A stretch of 9,224 bases of DNA from an uncultured Saprospiraceae bacterium (GTDB taxonomy: Bacteria > Bacteroidota > Bacteroidia > Chitinophagales > Saprospiraceae), in the NCBI GenBank assembly GCA_937127195.1, contig CAKZLT010000129.1:1-9224 (forward strand), in the 5' to 3' direction. Every line of letters starts with the position of its first letter. Within the stretch, counting starts at the first letter, position 1. This document shows positions 1 to 6,524 of the stretch, one piece after another. Under the pieces are notes generated by a model. It was not told where the DNA came from, did no database searches, and saw nothing but the letters and a program-made list of their open reading frames with translations. Both the position numbers and the translations under genes were made by a program.

Positions 1-28
1 ACAATTGAAAAGAGGCATTTTAATTGTT

Positions 29-111
29 CAACTCTTTCAGAGTTGGTGTACTTTCAACTTATAACCATGGGTTTACACCCATGGCTACTCATATTTAACT
101 CTTTCAGAGTT
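29..111. repeat. REP-like cluster of short palindromes
   Basis: Three hairpins lie close together. CAACTCT-TTC-AGAGTTG occupies 29-45, CCATGGGT-TTAC-ACCCATGG occupies 65-84, and AACTCTTTCAGAGTT returns at 97-111, an exact copy of 30-44. The layout is an identical short palindrome on each side of a different, GC-richer one. It resembles the intergenic palindromic repeats that REP-associated (IS200-like, TnpA_REP) transposases spread in bacterial genomes, including Bacteroidetes. That family link is inference. No transposase is present in the window, and the cluster may continue left of position 1. Confidence 0.55.
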
Positions 112-178
112 ATCACTGCAAAACGTTACAATCAGCAAAATTTTAGTAGCATCAGTTTTTTAAAACTAAATAGTGAAC

Positions 179-218
179 TTTTTATAAAAAAAAGGTGTAA
201 TTTTTTATAAAAAAAAGG
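179..218. repeat. Tandem A/T motif TTTTTATAAAAAAAAGG
   Basis: TTTTTATAAAAAAAAGG occurs at 179-195 and again, with one extra T, at 201-218, separated by a few bases. Closely similar TTTTTATAAAAA cores occur in other gaps at 3233-3248, 5894-5909 and 6509-6523. The role is unknown. It could be a by-product of AT-rich composition or an UP-element-like stretch. Confidence 0.4.
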
Positions 219-384
219 ATTTATTGGCTGTATGTTTTTAAATGCACCGCTTAATCTTATTTTTGCAAGTCGAAGAAGCGTTTTTTTAGAAAAAATCAGA
301 ATAGAGAAAAGGCTACAATAAAAGAAATTATGGTTTTATATGATTTAAGTTGTTTTTTTTAATAAGTTACACAAAGATTCAATC

Positions 385-417
385 AAACCTTATAGGTTTT
401 TAAAACCTATAAGGTTT
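385..417. repeat. Perfect 33-nt palindrome
   Basis: The left arm AAACCTTATAGGTTTT (385-400) is the exact reverse complement of the right arm at 402-417, with a single T at the centre. Each arm is itself nearly palindromic around TATA. No T-run follows the arms, so it is not a classical terminator for either strand. The perfection suggests a dispersed repeat unit or a cruciform/regulator site. It lies 90 bases before cca. Confidence 0.6.
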
Positions 418-506
418 ATAGCATCAAGAAGAAACTGACAATTACCAATTCAAATTATATAGAACCAAAATTATTAATTATTCATTGTTAATTTTTAATT
501 AAAAGA

Positions 507-1937
507 ATGGTATTTCAAATTCGCAAAGACGAACAAGCTATATTCAAACTATTGAGCGAGACCGCTAAAGAGTTGGGGTTTCCGACTTATGTGGTTGGAG
601 GATACGTTCGCGACAGATTGCTGGCGCGTCCATCTAAAGATATGGATATTGTCTGTTTGGGAAGTGGTATTCAGTTGGCCTTAGGATTGGCTTCTAAGCT
701 TTCACCTCGTCCAAAAGTAGCTGTTTATAAGCGATTTGGTACGGCAATGCTTCGCTATGGTGATTTAGAAATAGAATTTGTTGGTGCTAGAAAAGAGTCT
801 TACCGCTCAGATTCGCGTAAACCAACGATAGAAAATGGTACATTAGAAGATGACCAAAATCGTAGAGATTTTACTATTAATGCGTTAGCCGTTTCTTTGA
901 ATGAGCGTACTTATGGTCAAATATTGGATAGTTTCAATGGTTTGCAGCATCTCGAAGAACGAAAAATTGTAACACCATTAGAACCTAGTAAGACTTTTTC
1001 GGATGACCCGTTGCGAATTATGCGTGCTATTCGTTTTTCTAGTCAATTGAATTTTAATATTGACCCGAAAACGCTTGCAGCAATTAGCAAAAATAAGAAT
1101 AGAATTAAAATAGTTTCAAAAGAACGCATCTCGACAGAGTTGAATAAAATTATTCTTTCACCTATACCTTCTGTTGGTTTTAAGCTATTGTTTGATACTG
1201 GATTATTAGAAATTATCTTTCCAGAGATGGCAAAACTTCATGGTGTAGAATATATCAACGGTCGTGGACATAAGGATAATTTTTATCATACCTTGGAGGT
1301 TTTAGATAATATTTCTAGAAAAACAGATGACCTTTGGTTGCGTTGGGCGGCAATTTTACATGATATTGCGAAGCCACCAACAAAACGATTTGAACCAGAA
1401 CATGGTTGGACTTTTCATGGACACGAAGCGTTAGGAGCGAAGTTTGTGCCACGAATATTTCGTTATATGAAGTTGCCAATGGACAAAAAAATGAAGTATA
1501 TCCAGAAGTTGGTTTACTTGCATTTGCGTCCAATTGCATTAACCAAAGAGACGATTACAGACTCAGCGGTGCGTCGTTTACTTTTTGAAGCAGGGGAAGA
1601 TATTGATGATTTGATGTTGTTGTGTGAAGCAGATATTACGTCCAAAAATCCTAAAAAGGTAAAACGCTATCTTCAAAATTATGAAAAACTACGTCTAAAA
1701 ATCATAGAAGTAGAGGAAAAAGATAGATTACGTTATTGGCAACCGCCGATTTCGGGTGAGATTATTATGGCAACTTTTGGTATCAGACCTTCACGACCTG
1801 TTGGTATTATCAAAAATGCCATTCGTGAAGCCATTTTGGATGGAGATATTCAAAATGAATATGCCGAAGCTCATGCTTTTATGATTGCAAAAGGTAAAGA
1901 ATTGGGGTTAGAAGCTATTGTGAGTGATGAAAAATAA
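507..1937 (+). CDS. cca: CCA-adding enzyme (tRNA nucleotidyltransferase, HD-domain type)
   Basis: This enzyme adds or repairs the 3'-terminal CCA of tRNAs in the cytoplasm, using CTP and ATP without a nucleic acid template. The N-terminal class II nucleotidyltransferase head shows GGYVRD (31-36), the metal-binding pair D45 and D47 in KDMDIV, a probable third carboxylate at E88/E90, and RRDFTINALA (119-128), which precedes the neck. DDPLRIMRAIRF (166-177) is the family signature of the neck region. The C-terminal half has an HD phosphohydrolase domain with H261, H285-D286, H304 and H306, so 2',3'-cyclic phosphodiesterase or phosphatase activity is likely. The 476-residue length fits HD-containing bacterial members. 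The start ATG directly precedes the conserved head, and no Shine-Dalgarno is visible. I see no sign of damage. A poly(A) polymerase is the main alternative; sequence alone separates these poorly. Confidence 0.93.
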   Translation: MVFQIRKDEQAIFKLLSETAKELGFPTYVVGGYVRDRLLARPSKDMDIVCLGSGIQLALGLASKLSPRPKVAVYKRFGTAMLRYGDLEIEFVGARKESYRSDSRKPTIENGTLEDDQNRRDFTINALAVSLNERTYGQILDSFNGLQHLEERKIVTPLEPSKTFSDDPLRIMRAIRFSSQLNFNIDPKTLAAISKNKNRIKIVSKERISTELNKIILSPIPSVGFKLLFDTGLLEIIFPEMAKLHGVEYINGRGHKDNFYHTLEVLDNISRKTDDLWLRWAAILHDIAKPPTKRFEPEHGWTFHGHEALGAKFVPRIFRYMKLPMDKKMKYIQKLVYLHLRPIALTKETITDSAVRRLLFEAGEDIDDLMLLCEADITSKNPKKVKRYLQNYEKLRLKIIEVEEKDRLRYWQPPISGEIIMATFGIRPSRPVGIIKNAIREAILDGDIQNEYAEAHAFMIAKGKELGLEAIVSDEK

Positions 1938-1955
1938 ACTATTGATGAAAAATAA
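1925..1955 (+). repeat. 13-nt direct repeat at the cca stop / next start
   Basis: TGATGAAAAATAA occurs at 1925-1937, where it ends with the cca stop codon, and again at 1943-1955, giving an 18-nt period. The second copy supplies the ATG at 1945 that probably starts the following small gene. The identity suggests a local duplication. Confidence 0.7.
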
Positions 1956-2181
1956 TATCGCATTTTATAAAAAACGTTGGTTTCGATATGGAATTGTTTC
2001 GATAATATTGATTGGTTTTGGTGTATCATTGATTGGAGAAGCAATGACAATGAAATTAAGCGGAATGCAGGTAATGGAATGGATTGCATTGGCAACGTTT
2101 GCTTTGATTGCTTTGAATGCCATCTTTTGTACTTTTGGAAAATCTACTTTGTGCAAAATTGATAAGATAATGGACAATTGA
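1945..2181 (+). CDS. Small two-helix membrane protein, function unknown
   Basis: The protein is 78 residues from the ATG at 1945. An in-frame ATG at 1927 or GTG at 1924 would lengthen it by 6 or 7 residues and overlap cca. I prefer 1945 because it clears the cca stop by 7 bases, but no Shine-Dalgarno decides it. After a basic start (YKKRWFR, 8-14) come a hydrophobic segment at about 15-33 and a second at 45-65, joined by a short loop. Both helices end in a similar pattern (FGVSLIGEA and FCTFGKSTL), hinting at internal symmetry. By the positive-inside rule both ends would face the cytoplasm. It probably shares the cca transcript and ends at the terminator at 2213-2251. I recognise no characterised family. 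The tight coupling to cca may only be transcriptional convenience. Confidence 0.72.
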   Translation: MKNNIAFYKKRWFRYGIVSIILIGFGVSLIGEAMTMKLSGMQVMEWIALATFALIALNAIFCTFGKSTLCKIDKIMDN

Positions 2182-2212
2182 TAATGCCTTTATTGGCAAC
2201 AAAACAGAATTA

Positions 2213-2251
2213 AAAACGCCTTTATTAGTTTCAAACTAATAAAGGCGTTTT
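2213..2251. terminator. Strong bidirectional terminator
   Basis: A near-perfect hairpin has arms at 2213-2231 and 2233-2251 around ACGCCTTTATTAG, with a GC-rich base (CGCC/GGCG) flanked by A- and T-runs. It sits between the convergent small membrane gene (plus) and the MscS channel (minus), so it can end both transcripts. A minor hairpin TGCC-TTTATT-GGCA (2185-2198) lies just before it. Confidence 0.85.
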
Positions 2252-2276
2252 CCATTGTAAATTATAAATTCAACAA

Positions 2277-3092
2277 CTATTTTTTCATTGTAACAATACG
2301 CTGTGGAAGTGCAGGTTCATAACCAGCAGCACCTAATGCTTTTTTGATTTCTCCGCGTAATCCCCAGAATACATCCCAATAATCTTCAACGGTTGTATAA
2401 GGTAAAGCGACCATTTTTACAGCATTTTCACCTAACTCTGTTACATAAACAGAAGGGGCAGGGCTTGTAAGTACCTTATCTGATTGCTTCAAAACATTCA
2501 ATACAATTTCTGCTGCTTTGTCAGCGTCAGCATCATAACGAATGGCAAAAGGAATATCAGCTCTGACATTACCGATAGTAGAATAATTAGTCACGGTACC
2601 AGAAGCCAAAACGCTATTAGGAATAATAACAGTCTTATTTTGGAATGTTTCTAAGAAAGTCACAAATACAGAAATTTCTTTAACAAAACCTAAGCCTTCA
2701 CCGCTTTCGATTAAGTCACCAACTTTGAATGGACGGAATAATAATATCATTACACCACCAGCCAAGTTCTGTAAACTACCTTGCAATGCTAAGCCAATCG
2801 CTAAACCAGCAGCACCCAAAATAGCAACGAATGAAGTCGTTTCGATGCCGACCATGCCAGCAACAGTGATGAACAGCATTGCATACAAACCGAATAAAAT
2901 AAGGGTTCTAATGAAAGGACGTAGTGTTTCATCAACGTGTTTTGTACCTAGCATCTTTTCGATACCTCGCATCACCATTCGGATAACCCACGTTCCAATA
3001 ATCAAAGTAGCTAACGCGCCTAGTACTCTTGGTCCCCAATTAGCAATTAATCTTCCGCCTTCTCCCGTTATGGATTGTATTAATTCTTCCAT
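2277..3092 (-). CDS. mscS: Small-conductance mechanosensitive channel, MscS family
   Basis: This is a homomeric inner-membrane channel that opens under membrane tension and releases solutes during hypo-osmotic shock. It has 271 residues, close to the 286 of E. coli MscS. Three hydrophobic helices are visible at about 20-41, 61-82 and 88-119. The third is the pore helix, with the Gly/Ala packing pattern AILGAAGLAIGLALQGSLQN (90-109), then the family signature GGVMILLFRPFKVGD (112-126). A soluble beta plus alpha/beta vestibule follows, containing VIIPNS. The ATG at 3092 gives a normal-length amphipathic N-terminus. No Shine-Dalgarno or exact TAnnTTTG element is seen upstream. It is a separate unit: terminators lie on both sides, and the VWA gene upstream has its own. 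It belongs to the short, YggB-like class rather than the large multi-helix MscK/MscM class. Confidence 0.93.
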   Translation of the reverse strand: MEELIQSITGEGGRLIANWGPRVLGALATLIIGTWVIRMVMRGIEKMLGTKHVDETLRPFIRTLILFGLYAMLFITVAGMVGIETTSFVAILGAAGLAIGLALQGSLQNLAGGVMILLFRPFKVGDLIESGEGLGFVKEISVFVTFLETFQNKTVIIPNSVLASGTVTNYSTIGNVRADIPFAIRYDADADKAAEIVLNVLKQSDKVLTSPAPSVYVTELGENAVKMVALPYTTVEDYWDVFWGLRGEIKKALGAAGYEPALPQRIVTMKK

Positions 3093-3249
3093 TTTTGTAG
3101 TATAGTTTTATTATTTTGAATAATTAATGATTAAAAAGATATTGTTTAGACTAAGTTTATTTGATATGTCACATTTTTTAATTTTTATTGAAATGTTTTT
3201 TATGAAAATAAAAGATAGAAAGAATATTTTTGTTTTTATAAAAAAGGGC

Positions 3250-3292
3250 AAAAAAATAAGCAGCAAAACTTAATAGAAGTTTTACTGCTTAT
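3250..3292 (-). terminator. Rho-independent terminator of the VWA gene
   Basis: The outer stem ATAAGCAG (3256-3263) pairs with CTGCTTAT (3285-3292). The inner stem AAAACTT (3265-3271) pairs with AAGTTTT (3277-3283) across one mismatch, with an AATAG loop. Read on the minus strand, the hairpin is followed by a seven-base T-run (complement of 3250-3256). It lies about 30 bases after the VWA stop, separating that gene from mscS. Confidence 0.85.
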
Positions 3293-3322
3293 CCAGTTAT
3301 TTTTTCATAAAAAAGTACTCAA

Positions 3323-5425
3323 TTAGTAGCTACCATAAAATCTTCTCAAGAACCATTCTAATGATAATAAGAATAAAATTAGGAAGAATATCCATTTTAA
3401 GTTAATGATATTTTTGGTTTGCATCGTATCATATAACTTTGGTTTGACACTATCTTTTGCCTTAATCAATTCAACTAGACTAGATAATTGGTCTTGATAT
3501 ACTGTTTCTCCTTCATATTTATTACTCAATAATCGTAATAAATTATGGTCAGCCGTTGTTTCAAAAACTTCTAATTGAATAGGTTGTACACTGAATTTGC
3601 CTTTAGAAGAAAGTTGAGTTCCATTGACATTTACTTTACCTTCATAGATGTAGTTTCCAACAGGAAAATAACCTGCATTTAGTTGATAAGCTTTATCTGT
3701 TTTATTAAAAGTAAATGGGAATTTTTTGCCTTCTGAATTTGTAATAGTTAAACTAACATCTTCTTTATTGACCAATTCATAAGTTTGATTATAAAGTTGT
3801 GCATCAAAATAGATTGGTTCATTTTCATTAAAAATATTCTTATTAACATTAACTCTAAAGCGACGTTTGTCTTCTTTTACTGTTAGGTATTGAATGCTTT
3901 TACCCATCAATTCATCAAAAATATCGTAGTTTTTACGTTGTAAAAAGTCAAATAATCGCCATTTCCAAATTCCTTCTGCTGACAAAACCCCTACTTTGAT
4001 ACCTTTTTCTTCACCAAAAGTCAATAAAGGATATTTTGTATCAACGGTTCCAATCTTTTGATACATCAAAACATTGGCATTTGGAGCTGCTTTGAAGTCG
4101 CCAAAAGGAGCAATCAAAGGAGGAAACTTATATAATTCCTGTTTTAATTTATCATCAAGCGTAAACAAATCAAAGCTATTCTCTAGGAATCCTTGAACTT
4201 CATTAGTTTTTGCTAATCCGCTATTAATAGATACAATTGACTGCATTCTATTCAATTCTCCAAGACTAGATTGACCACCAACTACAAAAAGGCGCGGTAT
4301 TTTATTAGCATTAATTTGCTTTATTAAAGGTGTAATTGCGTTGATTTTACTTGGTAATTGATGTAAAATTACAAAATTGTAATCAGCTACATTTTTATTA
4401 ATATCACTAGCAAAAGCTACATCAACTTCATAGTTTTTATTCTCAGAAATGACTTGTTTGAATGCACTGACATCAGGATGTGGCGAATTGGCGACCACCA
4501 ATATTTTTTGGCGAGCATCTAATACATCAATGAAAATATCTTGTGTATTATTCAAGCGACTCACTTCTCCATTAATTGGAATGACACTCAAACGGTAGCG
4601 TTGAACACCTGCTTCGGTTGCTTCAATCAATATCTCTTGTGTGGTAAAAAAGTCGTTGCCTGTAATCGAAATAGGGAATTCTTGGACTTTAGTAACTTGC
4701 TGTCCATTGACTTTAGAAAGTACCAACCTTGTATTTGCGCCCGCACTATTACTAGCGGTTACATCTACTTGAATGCTGAATTTATCACCTAAGTAAGCAA
4801 TCTTATTATGAAAAACTCTTTTCAGAACAACGTCTTTTTTGATAGTTGTATCTCCGAGTGCTACCGTGAAAATTGGTACATTGAGCTTCGCACCAGCATA
4901 AATAGGATTACTCCCAACATTATAAATACCATCTGTCGCCAATACAATTGCACCTAGGTTTTGGTTACTATACAAGTCATAAGTTTCCGTAAGAATAGAA
5001 GATAAGTTACTCGATTTGTCAGTATAATTAAAATTAACACCTTCTCTGATTTCTTCACCAAAGGCATAGTCAATGACTTCATAGTCAGCTTCTAAATCAC
5101 TCTTGAGTTGATTAAAGTTGTCTTTGTAAGCCGTAGTGTCTTCACCTTTCATACCCATCTTAATAGACTCTGATTGGTCTTGCGCAAGAATGATGATTGG
5201 TTTCTTTTTCTCTGTAATTCGAGATTGAAGTACAGGTGATAGCAGCAAAGCGGCTAAAGTAGTCACACTCAAAAAGCGTAGAAAACCTAATAACCAAGTG
5301 AGTGATTTGGGCTGTTCTTTAAATGCTTGACTCTTGTAATATAAGGTTAGTGCGTAAGCTAATCCTAGCATAACACAGAAAATTAAAAACCAAGCGGGAT
5401 ATTGAAATGATAATCCTGTATTCAA
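3323..5425 (-). CDS. Membrane-anchored VWA-domain protein, function unknown
   Basis: The protein has 700 residues. Two hydrophobic segments (about 11-30 and 44-66) precede a von Willebrand factor A-like domain with an apparently intact MIDAS metal site: D83-x-S85-x-S87, a threonine candidate at T135, and TDG at 164-166. Strand-rich sequence follows. A Rossmann-like stretch starting around residue 325 (KILVVANSPHPD) resembles the glutamine-amidotransferase-like fold often seen in large bacterial VWA membrane proteins. Another beta-rich part follows, then one C-terminal helix (677-693) ending in RRFYGSY. With three helices the exact topology is uncertain, but most of the protein is probably periplasmic and tethered at both ends. 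Family members are common in Bacteroidetes, sometimes near MoxR/BatA-type genes; none of those is present here. The monocistronic setting, with a terminator behind it, gives no functional hint. No Shine-Dalgarno is visible. Confidence 0.8.
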   Translation of the reverse strand: MNTGLSFQYPAWFLIFCVMLGLAYALTLYYKSQAFKEQPKSLTWLLGFLRFLSVTTLAALLLSPVLQSRITEKKKPIIILAQDQSESIKMGMKGEDTTAYKDNFNQLKSDLEADYEVIDYAFGEEIREGVNFNYTDKSSNLSSILTETYDLYSNQNLGAIVLATDGIYNVGSNPIYAGAKLNVPIFTVALGDTTIKKDVVLKRVFHNKIAYLGDKFSIQVDVTASNSAGANTRLVLSKVNGQQVTKVQEFPISITGNDFFTTQEILIEATEAGVQRYRLSVIPINGEVSRLNNTQDIFIDVLDARQKILVVANSPHPDVSAFKQVISENKNYEVDVAFASDINKNVADYNFVILHQLPSKINAITPLIKQINANKIPRLFVVGGQSSLGELNRMQSIVSINSGLAKTNEVQGFLENSFDLFTLDDKLKQELYKFPPLIAPFGDFKAAPNANVLMYQKIGTVDTKYPLLTFGEEKGIKVGVLSAEGIWKWRLFDFLQRKNYDIFDELMGKSIQYLTVKEDKRRFRVNVNKNIFNENEPIYFDAQLYNQTYELVNKEDVSLTITNSEGKKFPFTFNKTDKAYQLNAGYFPVGNYIYEGKVNVNGTQLSSKGKFSVQPIQLEVFETTADHNLLRLLSNKYEGETVYQDQLSSLVELIKAKDSVKPKLYDTMQTKNIINLKWIFFLILFLLSLEWFLRRFYGSY

Positions 5426-5690
5426 AATTGTATTTATTTTTTATTCGTATTTTAGAAAAGATAAAAGAGGTGTTTTTTATTTTATCAATGCCAAATACTT
5501 TGTATTTTTTAGTTTGAGTGTCTGATAGTTTTTATAAAAGAAAAATTCTTGCCATTAAGTTGAAACTAAATTAATCTTTTTATTAAGACCATCAGAATTT
5601 ATTTGATAAAACTAGATAATTCATTGCTGTTTGAATTGTTTTTGCAATATCTTGTCTATTCTGTCTCATCAACGAAAATAAAAAAAATCG
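5426..5690. other. AT-rich intergenic stretch upstream of the VWA gene
   Basis: I see no convincing gene here. It must contain the VWA promoter on the minus strand, but no exact TAnnTTTG element is present. A small palindrome AAATAC-TTT-GTATTT lies at 5493-5507, about 70 bases upstream of the VWA ATG, and could be a regulator site or a weak hairpin. A TTTTTATAAAAG run lies at 5529-5540. Confidence 0.4.
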
Positions 5691-5741
5691 GCTATCTAAT
5701 AACAGTTTTCTCTTTTTTAGAAAAAACTCTTGTCAAATAGC
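5680..5741 (-). terminator. Possible minus-strand terminator
   Basis: GCTAT (5691-5695) can pair with ATAGC (5737-5741). Inside, AGTTTT (5704-5709) can pair with AAAACT (5723-5728), with bulges. Read on the minus strand the hairpin is followed by CCGATTTTTTTTATTTT (complement of about 5674-5690), the order expected of a terminator. No minus-strand gene lies to its right before 6525, so it would end an unannotated transcript or be a remnant. The stem is imperfect. Confidence 0.3.
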
Positions 5742-5796
5742 AGTTGTAATGAGAGGTGTTTTTACTTTTTTTATAAAGAAAGTGTTTGTTTCAGGT

Positions 5797-5887
5797 TGAA
5801 TGCGCGACTAGTAAGTACTAGCGAGTTAATTGTATTTCGTTTTTGAATAGAGGATGTAGCCGCGAGCAGTTAGCTAGAAACTCAGAA
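5797..5887 (-). repeat. Degenerate tandem repeat, left of the orphan membrane gene
   Basis: Read on the minus strand, two units follow each other. The first contains CTGCTCGC (complement of about 5861-5869), and the second contains ACAATTAACTCGCT then CGCG and CATT (complement of about 5797-5834). These cores recur in the same order in the plus-strand pair at 6371-6455. The unit is clearly more GC-rich than its surroundings. It includes a hairpin CTAGT-AAGT-ACTAG at 5808-5821. The similarity is visible by eye but degenerate. Confidence 0.4.
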
Positions 5888-5947
5888 TTATTATTTTTTT
5901 ATAAAAAAACTTACACATAAACAAGGTCTATTTTAAATCAAATCTTT

Positions 5948-6367
5948 ATGGTTCTAATTTATTTTCTATCTACTATTTTTTATTATTTCAGAGAAAACAG
6001 AAAAGAGACAGAAAAGAATTCTATATTCTCTACTTTTGCCTCTTTTGGAATTATTTTATCAATATTTTCTCTGCATACTATAGGAGTTCCATTAAGTTTA
6101 TATTATGAATTTGTTTTGATAAGAATTTATATGTACTATGCTATGGCAATTGGTTTTGGTTTTTCCTTTATTTTTGTTTACACAAAAAAAACAAAAATTA
6201 TAAGTACATGTAATATGTACAAGGAAAATCCTAAATTAGAGAAAATATGGAGAGTAGTTACACTATCAATTATTATATCAATAATCAGTTATTTATATTT
6301 TTTAATTTGGTTTCAGCCTAATTATTACATTACTACATTTAATGTCAAGCATATAATAAAGTGGTAG
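5948..6367 (+). CDS. Orphan small membrane protein, unrecognised
   Basis: The protein has 139 residues and is very rich in I, F, Y, L and S. Hydrophobic segments lie at about 2-14, 26-47, 60-78 and 103-122. They are separated by basic loops RENRKETEK (15-23) and KKTK (80-83), the latter followed by a mostly polar stretch up to the last helix. This pattern suggests three to four membrane passes. I recognise no family and no catalytic motif. An in-frame stop at 5918-5920 and the absence of other nearby starts favour the ATG at 5948. No Shine-Dalgarno or clear promoter is seen. Codon use is more AT-rich than in its neighbours, and related repeats flank it on both sides, suggesting an acquired or drifting accessory gene. 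It could also be a fragment of a larger membrane protein. The ORF length and hydrophobic pattern support coding, but only moderately. Confidence 0.6.
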   Translation: MVLIYFLSTIFYYFRENRKETEKNSIFSTFASFGIILSIFSLHTIGVPLSLYYEFVLIRIYMYYAMAIGFGFSFIFVYTKKTKIISTCNMYKENPKLEKIWRVVTLSIIISIISYLYFLIWFQPNYYITTFNVKHIIKW

Positions 6368-6370
6368 TGA

Positions 6371-6455
6371 AAAAACAACCTGTTTGCGTCTACCTACACG
6401 ATTATGATTGAAAAACAATCTGCTCGCTGATAACTGCACCGTTACGCGAACATTG
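6371..6455 (+). repeat. Tandem degenerate repeat (two abutting units), right of the orphan gene
   Basis: Unit 1 (6371-6410) and unit 2 (6411-6455) both open with AAAAACAAYCTGYTYGC. They continue with similar TAnCT...CAC...G..TTA segments and both end in ATTG. Unit 2 has a few inserted bases. They begin three bases after the stop of the orphan membrane gene. Related sequence lies in inverted orientation at 5797-5887. Confidence 0.55.
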
Positions 6456-6463
6456 ATTTTTTC

Positions 6464-6506
6464 AAAAAAAAAGAACCATTCAGAATATATCTGAATGGTT
6501 CTTTTT
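6464..6506. terminator. Bidirectional terminator between orphan gene and helicase
   Basis: A perfect 12-bp stem, GAACCATTCAGA (6473-6484) with TCTGAATGGTTC (6490-6501), has the loop ATATA. Nine A's precede it (6464-6472) and five T's follow it (6502-6506), so it reads as a terminator on both strands. It is stronger for the minus-strand helicase, whose stop is about 20 bases away. Confidence 0.88.
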
Positions 6507-6524
6507 GCTTTTTTATAAAAAGGC

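Noticed and set aside
29..111. Possible CRISPR array from the two identical 15-base units
   Set aside because: There are only two copies, each unit is itself a short palindrome, the intervening 52 bases hold another hairpin, and no cas genes are present.
112..138. Similarity of CTGCAAAACGTTAC (and CGTTAC near 8534, CGCTGATAA near 8689) to the 6411-6455 repeat unit
   Set aside because: Shared words are short (6-9 bases) and could be chance. They are not counted as further repeat copies without a genome-wide search.
258..265. TATTTTTG, an exact TAnnTTTG match on the plus strand upstream of cca
   Set aside because: It lies 240 bases from the start codon in T-rich sequence and has no -33 partner. 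Chance matches are expected, so it is not listed as a promoter.
2725..3105. 126-residue open frame on the plus strand across mscS
   Set aside because: It lies antisense to a well-supported channel gene, and its composition (many P, I, K) has no protein-like pattern.
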